The notes below the pieces were generated by a model that was not told where the DNA came from, did no database searches, and saw nothing but the letters and a program-made list of their open reading frames with translations. From positions 12,339,405 to 12,403,404 of the forward strand of contig NC_092216.1 in the NCBI RefSeq assembly GCF_030445035.2: a stretch of 64,000 nt of DNA, read 5' to 3'. The DNA comes from Dasypus novemcinctus (lineage: Eukaryota > Chordata > Mammalia > Cingulata > Dasypodidae). The position numbers and the translations under genes are program-made. Positions 23,635-36,839 of this stretch are shown piece after piece (the first letter of the stretch is position 1; the number at the start of each line of letters is the position of its first letter).

Positions 23635-26600
23635 TTTTATTGAGACATTCATACGCACACAATCCATCCACAAGTGTACAATCAATGCTAATTGGTGTAA
23701 TCACAGAGTTGTGCATTCATCACTCCAAGCAATATTAGACCATTTTCATTACTCCAATAATAATAATAAACAAAAACCAGACAACTTACCCTTTAGCAGT
23801 CACCCTGCAATCTCTCTGCCCTTCCCCTGTCATACATAACTGCTATTCTATTTCCATCTCTCTAATTTATTTATATTTAATACACTTAGTACAGATGAAG
23901 TCAAAACAATATGTAGTACTTTGCCTAGTTTCTTTCACTTAGCCTATTATCTTTTTTAAACCATTGATGAAAGATTATTAATATATTATTATACACTACT
24001 GTCCAGAGTTTGCTTTGGTTGTATTTTTCCCCATGTATCACTCAGATATTAACATATATATCACTGCCATATATATGTTCTATTTTAAAGAAAAACAGTA
24101 TTATATATACAATGTTACCCATATTCATTTTTAACAGGAGGGTATGCTATGCTATACAGTCCCATTTTGTTTGTTTGTTTTCTTTTCCTTTCAGTAATAT
24201 ACAGGATCTTAGATTTTCCCATTTAACCATTATAATACCTATATCCTAGCACTGCCAGTTATAAACACTATGATGTGCTTTCATCATTTCCATCATTTCC
24301 AAAGATTTACAAATAACATTTTTACCAATTCTGCACAGATTAAACCTCAGCTTTCCATTATCTAAACTTATTCTATTTTCTGATGACTTATATTCTAATT
24401 ATTAACTCTATCAGTTTGCACAATATATTTACTTCATAATATGAAATCATACAATATTTGTCCTTTTGCATCTGTCTTACTTTACTCAACATAATTTCTT
24501 CCAGGTTTATCCATGTTGTCAGATGTTTCACAACCTCATTTCTTCTTATAGCTGCATACTATTCCATCATCTGCATATATCACAATTTGTTTATCCATTC
24601 ATTGGTTGATGGCCACCAGGGTTGTTCCATCAGTTGGTATTTGTGAATAATGCTTCTATGAACATTGATGTGCAAATGTCTGTTTGTGTCACTTCTCTCA
24701 GTGATATTGCTGGGCCATGTGGCAAATTTATATTTAACTTCCTTAGGAACTGTCAGTCTTCCATGATGACTATACATTCTACATTCCCTTCAAAAGAGAA
24801 TAAGCACTCCTGTCTCTCCACATTCTCTCCAATACTTATAGTTTTATATCTATTAGTGGACATTCTAATAGGCATGAAATGATATTGCAATTGTAGCTTC
24901 GATTTGCATTTCCCTAAACAGTAGTGATGTTGAATATTTTTTCATGTGTTTTTTCACTATTTGCATTTCTTCTTTGTTGTACATATTGAGTTGCTGGACC
25001 TCTTTATATATCACAGATAGTAAATTCTTATCAGATATGAAATTTCCAGATGTTTTCTTCTATTGAGTCAGCTACCTATTCACCCTCTTGACAAAGTCCC
25101 ATGAGGTGCAAAAGTGTTTAATTTTGATGAGGGCCCATTTTTCTATTTTCCATTTTATTGCTCAAATTTTGGGTGTAAAATTTAAGAGACCCAAATACCA
25201 CCAGATCTTGGAGATGTTTCTCCATATTATCTTCCGGGAATTTAAAGTTCCTAGTTTTATAATTAGACCTGTAGTCTATTTTTAGTTGAAACTTTTATAG
25301 GGAATGAGATAGGGGTTCTTTTTCATTCTTTTGGTTATGGATATCGTTTTTTGAGAACCATTTGTTGAAGAGACTGTTTTGTTCGAGTAAAGTGGACTTA
25401 TTAGACATGTCAAAAGCCAGTTTACCTAACAGTTAAAAGTCTATTTCTAAAAACTCAATTCTATTCCAATGATCAATATGTTTCTCTTTATGCCAATACC
25501 ACTCTGTTTTGGCCATTGTAGAATTATAATGTTTCAAGGTCAGGCAGTGTGAGTCCTTCTACTTTACTCTTCCTTTTTTAGGATGTTTTTGGATATTCAG
25601 GTCCTCTTTCCCTTTATTTACCAAATAAATTTAGGTCCCCTTTCCCTTCCAAATAATTTCGGTAATTTCCTTCTCTATTTCTGTAAAGCAGGCTTTTGGA
25701 ATTTTTATTGGTATTTGATTGAATCTATAAATCAGTTTGGGTAAAACTGACATCTTCATATATTTTTAAAGGATTTATTTTTTATTTCTTTCTCTCTCCT
25801 TTCCCCCTCCCCCAGTTGCCTGCTGTCTGTGTTCACTCACTGCGTGCCTGTTGATCTTTTATTTTACCACTTTGCTGAACTTGTTTATTTGCTCTAGTAG
25901 CTTTGGTTTAGATATTTCAGAATTTTCTAAATATAGGATCATGTCATCTGCAAATAGAGTTTTACTTCCTCTATTCCAATTTGGATGCTGATGTCTTTAA
26001 TTTCTTTTCTTGTCTAATTGCTGTAGGTAGAACTTAAAGGACAATATTGAATAACAGTGGTGTCAGGGGGCATTCTTGTCTTATTCCCAAAGAGAGAAAG
26101 ATTTCAATACTTTCCCATTCAGTGTGATGTTGACTGCATTTTTCATATATAACTTTTATCATATTGAGGAACATTTCTTGTATTCATATATTTCAAAGTA
26201 TTTTATTGAAGATAGAATTTTGGATTTTTGTTAACTGCATTTATTGCATCAGTAGTAAAAAATCAGTAACCTTTCTCTTTTAGTTTATTAAGGTGATGTA
26301 TTACGTTAATTGATTTGGGGGTTGAACCAATTTTTCATACCAGGAATAAATCCCACTTGATCATGGTATATAATTCTTTTAATATGCTGTTGGATTCTAT
26401 TCGCAAGTATTTTGTTGAGAATTTTTGCATCTATATCCATTAGAGAGATTGGTCTGTAATTTTATTTTCTTCTAGTATCTTTACCTGGCTTTGGTATTAG
26501 GGTGATGTTGGATTCATAAAATATGTTGGGTAATTTTCCCTCCTGTTCAGTATTTTTTGGAAGAGTTTAAACAGGATTGGTGTTATTTCTCTAACTGATT

Positions 26601-27535
26601 GGTAGGATTCACCAGTGAAGTGCCCTGCTCCTGGACTTTTCTTCTGAAGATTTCTGATGACTGATTCAATCATTTTAAATATGATTAGTTTGTTGAGTTC
26701 TTATCTCTTGTACAGTCTTTGTAGGTTTGGGGACATTTCTTGGAATATGTCCTTTTCATCTAGGCTGTCTAAATTTTTGGCATATAGTTTCCTCTTAACG
26801 ATCCTTTTATTTCTGTGGGATCAGTCATAATACACACTCCCCATTTCTTCACTTATTCATATTATATCTTCTCTCATTTTTTTCTCTGTTAGTCCAGCTA
26901 AGTGTTTGTCAATTTTATTGATTTCCCTAGAATAAAGACTTTGGTTTTGAAAATTTTCTCTAAGTTTTTTAATTCTCAATTTCATTTATTTTTATTCTAA
27001 TATTTGTTAGTTACTTATTTCTGCTTGCTTTGGGATTGGTTTGCTGTTCTGTTTGTAGTTCCTCCAGGAGTGGGGTTAGGTCTTTAATTTTAGCAATTTC
27101 TTCTTTTTCATACAGGTATTTAGTGCTATAAATTTCCTTCTCAGTACTGCCTTCATTATATCTCATAGGTTTTGATGTGTTGTGTTCCTGTTTTCATTCA
27201 CCTTGAGATTTTTAGTAATTTCCAATACAGTTTCCTCTTTGACCCAGTGATTATTTAGAGTATGTTGTTTATCCTCCACACATTTGCAAAGTTTACTCTT
27301 TCCTATCTATTATTATTTTCCAGCTTCTTTTCTTTACTATCTGAGAAAGTGTTTGTATAATTTCAATCTTTTTATATTTTACTGAGACATGCTTTGTGAC
27401 CCTTCTGTAGTCTATCCTGAGGAAAGATCCATAAGCACTTAAGAAGAATGTATAACCAGCTGATTTGATGTACAGTGTTCTGTAAATGTCTGCTAGGTGT
27501 AGTTCATATATCATATTGTTCAAGTTCTCTGAACA
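23635..27535 (-). mobile_element. L1 retrotransposon, antisense, 5'-truncated
   Basis: The minus-strand 3' end lies at 23635 (poly-A appears as TTTTAATTTTATTG). The 3'UTR and ORF2 follow toward higher coordinates. RT-domain landmarks read antisense at about 26280-26560 (GATGTATTACGTTAATTGAT and nearby). It is decayed, with no intact ORF. The copy stops abruptly at about 27535, where the tandem array begins. Confidence 0.78.
25764..25848 (-). mobile_element. DAS SINE 3'-end fragment
   Basis: An AAAGGATTTATTTTTTATTTC...CCCCCTCCCCCAGTTG...TGTCTGTG segment matches the reverse complement of the DAS SINE tail. The tRNA-like head is missing. It is inserted in the antisense L1. Confidence 0.55.
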
Positions 27536-30500
27536 GAGAACAAAAAATCAATTCAGAAGATTCAGACCCAACTACTAGACCCTATACCTATTTCAGGGGA
27601 CCCAACTCAATGAAACCTAGACCCAATCCATAGGACCTATCCTCAGCTAAAGATACTCAGACCTATATGAGAGGGCCCCAGATCTAAGGGGCTTTCACAC
27701 AGCTCTGATACAGTTCAGGAGAACCCAGTCCAATTCAAGGAAAATAGACTCAAATCAGGAATCTACAGTTCCATCCCACAGTCCAACATCAGGGGATTCT
27801 GGACCACATTCAAGGACCTAGACTATGACCAGAGACCGCCGACAAGATTTTAAAATACTAAAGACTCACTTTAGAGGCCAAGACTTTGAAAAGGTAACTA
27901 ACAATACCTACCAGCAGATAAAGACTGAGATCAGGGGCTCCTAGGCTTACCTCAGGATATTCCAGACTTACCAGAGATGCTAAGGTTAGGGGACCCAGAC
28001 TCAGATCAGGTAGAATCTAGATAAAACTTATTCACAGGTCAGCTCAGAAGGCACCACATTCAACTGAAACACCCCAGATAAGATGCTAGGGGAATCGAAA
28101 CCCTTTTAAAGGTGCAAATTCAGCTCAAGGACCCACAACACCATGAAAGGAGACCCAAATGTAGGCCAGGGGATCCTAGAGTATACGAAGAGTGGCAAGA
28201 CCTTAGGACATGGATATGAGCTCATGTATTCCCATACAACACTCCAAGGGAGCCTAGATCCAAATTGTGGGACCTCCCAACCTACCCTTGGGAACTAGAG
28301 CCAAATTAATGAAACCAGAATCAGTTGAGGAAATGCAGGACCCATACCATGAAGCTCTACATCCACCTAAGAGGACCACAGACCCACCATTGGAGAAACT
28401 ATACTTGTTTCAGAAGATTCAGTCTCAGTTAAGAGATCTCCGGACAACAGCTCAGGAAGCCCAAACCCAATTCAAGCAATTCCAGATGCACCTCAGGAAA
28501 ACTGTACACATCTCAGGAGTTCCAACATTTACCATGGTTGACCCTTGACTAACCATAGGAGTTCAAACATTATTAGGGGGAAGCAGACTTGGTCCAAAGG
28601 ATAGGGAGTCCGCCTACCGCATGGGAGGTCTGCGGTTCAAACCCTGGGCCTCCTTGACTCATGTGGAGCTGGTCCATGCACAGCGCTGATGTAGTGCAAG
28701 GAGTGCCCTGCCATGCAGCGGTATACCCCACATAGGGGAGCCCCACGCGCAAGGAGTGCATCCCATAAGGAGAGTCGCCCAACGTGAAAGAAAGTGCAGC
28801 CTGCCCGAGAACAGTGCCACACCCACAGAGAGTTGACACAACAAGATGACACAACAAAAAGAAACACAGATTCCCGGTGCCACAGAAGAACACACAGCGA
28901 ATGGACATAAAGAGCAGAGAACTGGCGGGGGGAGGGAGATTTTAAAAAAAATCTTAAAACAAAACCAAAAAAACATTATTAGGTATACCCAGGCAACATA
29001 CCAAGACTCAGACCATCATCAAGGGACCTAGACTTAGCTCAGGGGACTTCTAGAAAACATCTCAAGGGACTCTAGACACACTTCTGGGGACCCAGATTAG
29101 TTTGAAGACTCTATAACCATATTCTCTGTAGTTCCCAACCAAACTTGGTGATTGCTAGAACAACTTCTGGGATTCCACATCCATCTTAGAGAATAAAGGA
29201 CCACCTTAGGGCATCCCAGACTTACTTCAAGATACACAGGCTCAGGTCAGGACCCCCCAACCCTCCTTGAGGAACACAGACACCTTATTATCCCTGACCA
29301 ATTTTAGGAAACCAAGATTCAGTTCCTATTTCCAAACCCATGTAAAGGACTCCAGACTTAATCAACACTATAAGGGTCCTAGACTTTCCGCTGTGTACAA
29401 TTTTGGCTCAGACAAACCAGACAACACCCTAAGGGTTTTCCCACCCACTTTAGGGGAATCAGACACTACTCAAGACATCATGATCAATACTGGGGACCAG
29501 GACTCAGATCACACTGACCCAGACAATACTTCAGGTTGCTCCATGTGTACCACAAGACCCACTAGACCTACCTTAAGGGACCCCAGACCTGACTCAGAAG
29601 ACTCAGGCTCTTCACAGACTTCCCAAACAGGATGATACAGAACCACCTCAGGGACCTCACACAGAGCACAAAAGATCTAGGCTCAAATCTCTGACAAAGA
29701 TTCAACTCAGGGGATTGACATCCATTTAACAGAGCCATAAGTAAAACTGCTGGGAACTAGGCCCACCACAAGAATCACAGGTCCACTTTAGGGGACTCAA
29801 ACTTAGCTTGGACTTGACTCTGGATTTTGGACCCAAATCAAAGAGCACATGATACCTACTCAGTGGCCACAAACAAATTTTACAAACCCAATCACTATTT
29901 CAGGAGAAACTGCACCCAATGCAGGAATATAAATTAAGAGACCCCAAACATACCTCATGAGAAAGAGACAAAGCTTATGAGACAAAGGACCTATCCAGAC
30001 CAACCTCACAAAATACCAGAATCACCTCAGTGGGCCTTGTCCCACTTATACGGACCCAGGCTTTGCTCAAGAGACCTCAGACCATCACAGGAAAGGTTTA
30101 TCACCAAGTGGACCCAGATTTACCTCAAAAGACCCCAAATCTTTATCATGGGGCATTTGACATACCTCATGGGAACAAGATCTATATCATGATACAGAGA
30201 CCAGCTGAGTAGACATGAGATCCAACTCAATGGAAACAAACTCAACTCAGAGGAAATCAAACAACTTAAACTATCCTATGAAAGACACCAAGAGGATCCA
30301 AGTCCACTTCAAGAGATGAAGACTCAGTTCAGTCTCCCAAAATAACACCAAAGAGGATTCTAAACCCATATCAATCTCAGACCTTCCTAAGCCAATACCA
30401 GACCGAATTAGCCAATGGGCACTCAGTCCAGGCAATATGACACAGGACTATACACCCATATTTTGGACCTGTCCCCAAAAATGAGGTCTATTAATCTATC

Positions 30501-31775
30501 ACAAAAGACCTAGAATTAGTTTAAGATACCCAGGACCCAAACTATGTACGTTTGACCCAACTATGATGATAACAGATCCATCTCTATGACCCAAAAACAC
30601 CTCAGAAGACCCTGACTCAGACATCCCCAGAGTATACCCTGTGAGACCCAAAAATCATTTCAGGTGATCACGTGTTCCTTTGTGACACAGACTCATCTAA
30701 AAAGATCTAAGACTTAATATAGGTGTTCCTGACTCACTGGCAGGGAAACCAGACTTTTTTAGATATTCCCAGATATCATACCAAGAGGCCCAAACAATAC
30801 TCAGGGGATCTGAGATAAATTTTCAGGGAAATCTAAGTGGGCCAAAATCCAAATCAAGAAACCCTAACCCACTTCAGCTATCTACAGATAACACAATCAG
30901 GGATCCCAGACCCAAGTTTAGGGAACTGCACTCCCCTGGAGAACCAGATTACTCTTAGGAGATGTAGCTCAAAGGGCCCTATATGAGCCCCAGACACATT
31001 TCAGGCATAACGGACCCAAAACTTTTGGCTTACCTGAGAGTGCCCAAGATATCTCTAGACAATACCCGAGCGGAATCCTGCAACATTAGGGACCTTTGGA
31101 CCTACCTTAGGGTTTTCAGATTCACTCCAAAAGAACCAAGAGCCAATTCAGACACCAGACATAGTTCAAGGATCCTGAGACAAAACAATAGAGGCCTTTA
31201 CCCAATTTGGACACAACCAGACTCAGTTCTCAGATTCAGAATTAACTTAAGGAACACAGACTCTTACCTCAGAGTACTCCAAACCCAAAGGGCAGTTTCC
31301 TGATATTCATTCATTCCAATGACAATGGAGCCCTTGACACACCTCAGAGCACCTGTGCTCAGCTCAGAGGACCCTTAACCAATTAAGAGCTCACCTTTAC
31401 CACAGGGAACCCAAAAGTTTCTTAGGATTCCATAATAATTTCAGTGGACATACAATGCACCTTGAGGGTCTAAAACTCAGCTCTATATAACCTAGACCCA
31501 CCTCACTTTCAGAGTAATTCAGAGGTCCTGATTCTGATATTTTCTGAGATCAGGAAACATCAGACTCAAGTCACTGGACTCCAGACTCCGTCAAGAAATC
31601 CAGATATATCTCAGGCATCCCCAGGCAACATACAATGAAATCCAAGACCCAATTCAGGGGCCCCTAGCTGAAATTACAGGCAACCAAATTCAGGCAACAA
31701 TTTAGGGGCAAAAGTCCACTTCAAGAGATACCAATTCAACTCAAGAGACTCCAGACCTAATAAGAAATAAGCCCA
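27536..31775 (+). repeat. Degenerate C/A-rich tandem array (~20-22-bp unit)
   Basis: Some 4.2 kb are built from short, highly diverged units of the type GGACCCAGACTCAACTCAGG. Motifs such as CAGGGGACCCAGA, CTCAGG and GACCTAG recur at irregular 18-34 bp steps, centred near 21 bp. The plus strand is rich in C and A and poor in G-T. ORFs inside (for example 28267-28548, 29267-29635, 30983-31303) follow from the biased composition and are not genes. A DAS SINE interrupts the array at 28578-28970. It lies between an antisense L1 and a sense L1 fragment. Confidence 0.75.
28578..28970 (+). mobile_element. DAS SINE inserted in the tandem array
   Basis: A full tRNA-like head (GGGAAGCAGACTTGGTCC) and body, with an A-rich tail. 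The target duplication AAACATTATTAGG is perfect over 13 bp (28565-28577 and 28971-28983). The insertion shows the array was already there and gives a minimum relative age for it. Confidence 0.92.
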
Positions 31776-31784
31776 ATTGTTTTT

Positions 31785-31990
31785 AAACAGGGGAGCCAAG
31801 TCCATGCAATGGAGAAAAGATAGCATCTTCAACTTCTTGTGCTGGGACAACTAGGTTTCCACATGCAAAAAATGAAACTGTACTCCTACCTCATAACATA
31901 TATAAAATTTAACTCAAAATAGAGCAATGACATAAATACAAGAGTTAAAATCATAAAATTCTTATTCATAGGAGATAACATAACTGTACA
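31785..31990 (+). mobile_element. L1 ORF2 C-terminal fragment
   Basis: It matches the L1 block with GTGCTGGGACAACTAGG, CCACATGCAAAAAATGAAAC and AACTCAAAATAGAGCAATGAC. It is short and decayed and abuts the tandem array. Confidence 0.7.
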
Positions 31991-32700
31991 ATTAAGATAA
32001 AAACAAAGGGTTTATTGAGCCAACAGATTAGCATATTTATCATCCCATGACTTTCCCTCTCCTCTTGCTTGCAAAAGCTTCTACCTTAAGTCTGGCTATC
32101 TGCCTTGGCAAAACAAAGTTTCTAGGTCAGGTATCTCTTTCTAATTTTTAACTAGTATTCCAGCTATTGTCATAAATCATCTGTTTTCTATAACACATTG
32201 AAATCATGTACAGTCCTGAAAGCATATGCACTGTCTGTATTGATATTAATCTCTTGTACTTACCCAAAGAGCAGCCTCCTGTGACAGTTCCAAGTTCAGC
32301 AATGAGTTGAATTGGTACCAGAAAAAGGCTTCACTTCTCTGATATTTCATCTACAGTGGAATAATCTGCCTGAAAATTTCTTCTGAAGTCCCTTCAACAA
32401 AGAGGATAAGGTCTTGACTTACAAAGAGGATTTCTACAAATTTGAAAAAAATTGAAGATATGCCATTGTCATATTAGGAGAGCAAACAGGACTGCAATTT
32501 TGGAAGGGTAGACAGTGATACAAAAAGAGAATGCAGAAGAAAATCACAGGAGGTAAGTTTACTGGGTGAAAAGTATTAGGTGTTTTCAGTTAGGAGAAGC
32601 AAGGAATCATGTGTTTATACAGATGAATATTTAGGGTCTTGACCAAGGATAAGGCTGGCTGAGACTCAAACTAAATTTGTGATAGCTCATAAGCAAGAAG
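31991..32700 (-). mobile_element. Antisense ERV fragment with RNase H-like remnant
   Basis: Reading the minus strand, the segment near 32240-32260 encodes the INTDSAYAF motif of retroviral RNase H. Decayed pol-like sequence surrounds it and AATAAA lies near 32010. It is truncated on both sides, with stops and frameshifts. A GT-AG-bounded mini-ORF at about 32268-32356 is part of this remnant, not an exon. Confidence 0.55.
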
Positions 32701-32759
32701 GAAAAACTCTAATACATGATCTAAAGTTCAACTAAAATATCTGATTGACCTGTTGTTTC

Positions 32760-33060
32760 TATTTTTTTTTAATTGTCATTTTTTCAAAGATACATAAATC
32801 ACAAAAAAAATGGTACATTAAAAAAATGAGGTCCCCATATACCCCATCCCCCCACACACACACTCCTCCCACATCAACATCCTCTTTCATCATTATGGCA
32901 CATTCATTGCACTTCATAGTAGAATACCAGTAAATCCACTCTAATTCATATATTATTCCTCTATCCTGTGGTTGGTGGTATCTGCTCTACCTCTATATTG
33001 AGAGGGGACTTAAATCCCACATGGCTGATGGATGCGATTCTCTATTATGTTTTTAGGTAA
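32760..33060 (-). repeat. Repeat 'A', copy 3, internally deleted
   Basis: This is an antisense copy of the L1-3'UTR-like repeat. It has the 3' end (GAGGTCCCCATATACCCC) and the TAGTAGAATACCAG...TTGAGAGGGGACTTA part. The roughly 200 bp between these blocks in the copy at 49395-50490 are missing. Confidence 0.6.
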
Positions 33061-33469
33061 GGTATTTGCTTCTCTTTCATGAACAAATCATGTATCTGAT
33101 AAAATCCTTGAGAGTGACAGGGGTTAATTTTATTTCTTGAGAATTTATGTCTCATCTTGGACAAAGCTTTTAGTGTTTAGGTACCCTACAAAAAACTGTC
33201 GAGTGTTGAAGTCATCAAGAAACAGAAAAAAGGTCTTAGTTACAAGGGAAGACCAAATTTTTAGATTTGCATTTAATGTTTGGGCAAATCAGTCGGAGCT
33301 TATGATATCTGTGGGGATGGTTATCCAGATATATTACTGAATTTCTCATGTAAAGGCAAATAAATATTGGGAGTTAGGGTAAAGAGGTATGCTGAAAAAG
33401 GTGGATCAAAAATTAAAACAGTACACAAAAAAAGGAGTGTGGGAGAACAAGGAAGCAAAGATAGCACTG
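33061..33469. other. Spacer, nothing recognised
   Basis: This AT-rich stretch has no gene. It could be further ERV-derived sequence next to 31991-32700, but no motif supports that. Confidence 0.3.
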
Positions 33470-33900
33470 TGGTTTGGGACCAAAGGAAATCTGGATTTTA
33501 CAATTTAATTTATGGCTTGTAAATATTGGCTCAATTAGTAACTAACCTTTTTCTTTAGTTTCTTTTATCAGTAACATCAGTTTGTTTTAGGACTAGAGGT
33601 GGAAAAGGGAGTCCCTTATCAGGGATCCTTTGAAAATTAGGTATGAGACTTAAAATTACCTCAGGTTTTAAAGAGCACTGGGTATTTTAGAGAGAGCCAT
33701 AGTGCTGTCTATATATGTACAGTTTTCTTATTTAACTAAAACTTCCCTTTTTCTTGAAAAAAATTTTGATCTATACAATAGGGTAAGAATAGTAGTCACT
33801 TCTCAGGGTTAAGGCAATAAATCAAATAAGATAGTTAAATGAATAAGCAGATAAAGCATTTCTAATGGTAGCTAGCGTAATAATAAGCATTTATTAGATA
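33470..33900 (+). mobile_element. MIR-like SINE remnants
   Basis: Two blocks resemble MIR. One is the head part at 33470-33600 (ATCTGGATTTTACAATTT...TTTTATCAGTAA). The other is the tail part at 33770-33900 (CTCAGGGTTAAGGCAATAAATCAAATAAGA...AATAATAAGCATTTATTAGA). Both are highly diverged and may belong to one interrupted copy. Confidence 0.4.
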
Positions 33901-34589
33901 TTTTAGTTTTTATTTGGTCATTTGACCTACAGTATTTATTCCCAATGAGGATGTTACCCTGTTTCTAATTCATTACAGTTTATACTGTCCTTGAATATGT
34001 GTGCAGTTATTTTGCACTGTTTTTACAGATTTCTGTTTGTAAAAATAATTGACACATTTTTACCACCTGAATTACATGATAGTAGAAATAATATAGTATA
34101 TTATATACTATACAGAAAGACTTTTCCCTTTTTACATTATAATTTATTTACTTTCTTAATAATCAGCACTAAACTTGCTCTTAGCAAATTTTTCAAATCT
34201 ATTCCCTGAAATTAATCATGTCTTTCTCTATTATTTCTTCAAGATTAATTCTTGATAAGTTGTGTTTTCTTTAAATCATGTCTTCTTATTTCCCAAGTTA
34301 CTGTCATAACTGCAAAATTTCTTATAATTTTTTCCTTTCTTTTTTATTCCAATTGCCTGTCTCTGTATGTCTGTTTTTATTTTAGTTCCCCCTTTTTAGT
34401 TATTAGTGTAATAACATAAAATTTAGTTGATGCGAAACATCCAAACCAACACCATTATTATTAATTTCAGTGTCACCTCTCCTCAAAATATGAATGTAAT
34501 TAGAAGAATCCCACAGTTGTTTGTTAGAAGTCCCGAACTATAATCCAAGTATAGTACAGAAGGTGTGTCTCATGTGAGCAAATATCCTT

Positions 34590-34715
34590 TCTGGTAAATA
34601 GCATTATCATCCCCTTTTTGGCAAGCTGGGTAAATTTAAGAGGTTAAGCAGTTTACCGTCACATAGCTATTAAGTTTGAGAACTTAAATTCTGGGTATGC
34701 TTGATTTACATTCTC
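34590..34715 (+). mobile_element. MIR SINE remnant
   Basis: The MIR core can be followed as ATTATCATCCCCTTTTTGG, AGAGGTTAAGCAGTTTACC and TCACATAGCTATTAAG, then AAATTCTGGGT. It is ancient and carries no TSD. Confidence 0.6.
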
Positions 34716-36839
34716 TTATATTAATCCCCACAATTCATTATAGTATCTTAGACATTCATTTTTCTAGTCAAAAATTATTTAAGCTATTTATCTAAAATAT
34801 AAAGTAAGTAACAGCATAGTATGCAAAATGTTCCAAGGCCCTTCCCTGTATCATTTATCACCCATCTAATCTCTCCCTATTTTGCTGTGTTCCACCAGTC
34901 ACAAGGATATGCAAGTTATTCTCCGAAATTGCCATTTACTTTCAGGATGATATGTTTCTGCATGGTATTTTCAGACAGGTTCTCTTTTTTCTTTTAAAAC
35001 ATGTCTTTTAAACAACTAGGCCTCTGCACACATTATCTCTGCCATAAGTAAAGGGTCAAATAAATTAAATACAACTCCTTTTCAAAATCTTTCTCAAAAG
35101 ACATATCAGTAAATTTTCTCCATATTTCTTAAAGAGTTGATTTTCTGCAAAACAAAGTTTAGTATCTTGGGTCAGATCACTAGGTTTGAATCCAGTTTCT
35201 TTCAGAATAAATTCCTGAAACAATGGGCAAGTTTTAAAATTAAAACTAAATTGCTTCTGCAAAATTATGGTATTGAAAAATACTATCATTAAAGTAATTC
35301 TTAAGAATAATATATATAGATCTTTAAACTAAGTGGTGATCCTGATATGTTATTTTTTTAAATAATAGTCAATACGAGTGTGCATTACTATTATTACTAT
35401 TATTTTACCCACTGGTGCATTTTCTCATACCTCTTATGGTACCTAATACTATGTATAATTTCCTTGTCTATGTTTTCACTATTGGCTTATCACTGATTGC
35501 TAATACATTAATTTTTATTACTTACCACTTGATTATATTTTCAATTATTATGCATTATATTATTTAATTATACTATTAAATATATAAATTAGTTGCATGA
35601 AAAAATTCATTTTCCCTAAAGAAACATAGGTTGAAACAAATTTTACTTGTAAAAGATGAAAGTAAAGGTAATATATAAAGTTGTCATGCTAAAATTAATG
35701 AGGTAAATATGGGGATATAATGTTGGATAGACAAGTTTTACGCTAGAAAAATAAATACTATTTCTAATAGACAGGTACTTAAAGATAATTTTATAAAACA
35801 TCTAATTATATAAAAATAATTTTACCTTTGGTGCAAAGTTTCACTACTGGATAATTAACCTGAAAGAAAAATATTGAAAAGTAAAATAAAGGTGCTCATA
35901 CAGGTTTGATTAACTATACTATTAATATAATATTACATACAGATATTTAAAATTTTAATAGTTTAAGTACAATTATAAAAATTAATTAGCATCAATTTGT
36001 TAACATACAAAACACTGAAAATGGTAGGCATCAGTCTTATTTTAAGTATTGTATACCTTAATTTTAAGATACAAGATATTCACAAATTATACCCATGCAA
36101 AATGTGTAGACACATTTTAGAGACTCTCACAACATTTAGGTAATTGGTTGTATCCTATAATTATTTTAGTGTATTTCCAATGTTAGATTTAATTTTGCAA
36201 ATTCTTCAAAGGAACAATTTTGTAGTGGAAAAGAGTAAACTGTCGGTCAACACAGTTTTGTTTTTTTTTCAGGAATAGAAATATACTTATTTTATCAGCC
36301 AGAGCACTGTATTAAGGATTCCATCCATTATATTCCATCCGTATGACCCCAGAGAAATTGATTATTCTTACTTCTTATTATTTTTGAAAGTTAGTTTATT
36401 CGCTCTACTTATTGACTAAGTACAATCTTGAGCATTAGGTTTTTCGAATACGTACAATTCAAAGATATACACGCTTTTCAACCCTGAATTTTTACTATTC
36501 TCACCTTTTGTTTTCCTTTTTAGTTATAACTTCCTTTCTGTTCTTACATCATTTTTAATCTCATTTTGTAAATGGGTAGAACGATTTTTAATGTACTAAA
36601 TTGTTGTGCTCGATTTGTTAGCGAAACAGTGCCTCTCTTTGGAATACACATATGGATGAACGTCTGCTAGTAAAAATTTAGTTTTCCTTTAAACTTGAAC
36701 ACTTTTAACTTTAGATAAACACACAGTAGGAAAAAGCAAATAACGAAAATGGAAAATAAAAACAGTGGGCTTTCCATCTTTATTTTTCCCCCATAAGTCA
36801 CGTCATTCTCTCTCCCTCCCCCACTTTAGACAACTTTTC
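34716..36839. other. AT-rich flank upstream of RBMY
   Basis: No exon, RNA gene or clear repeat family is visible. Composition is strongly AT-rich and rises in CpG only from about 36840. Confidence 0.4.

Noticed and set aside
28267-31303. ORFs of 93-122 codons in the 28-31 kb region
   Set aside because: They lie in a C/A-biased tandem array that is poor in stop codons. They share no domain and follow the repeat period.
32268-32356. Minus-strand mini-exon with AG and GTAAGT ends and an open frame
   Set aside because: The adjacent sequence encodes a retroviral RNase H motif and decayed pol, so the splice-like ends are coincidental within an ERV fragment.
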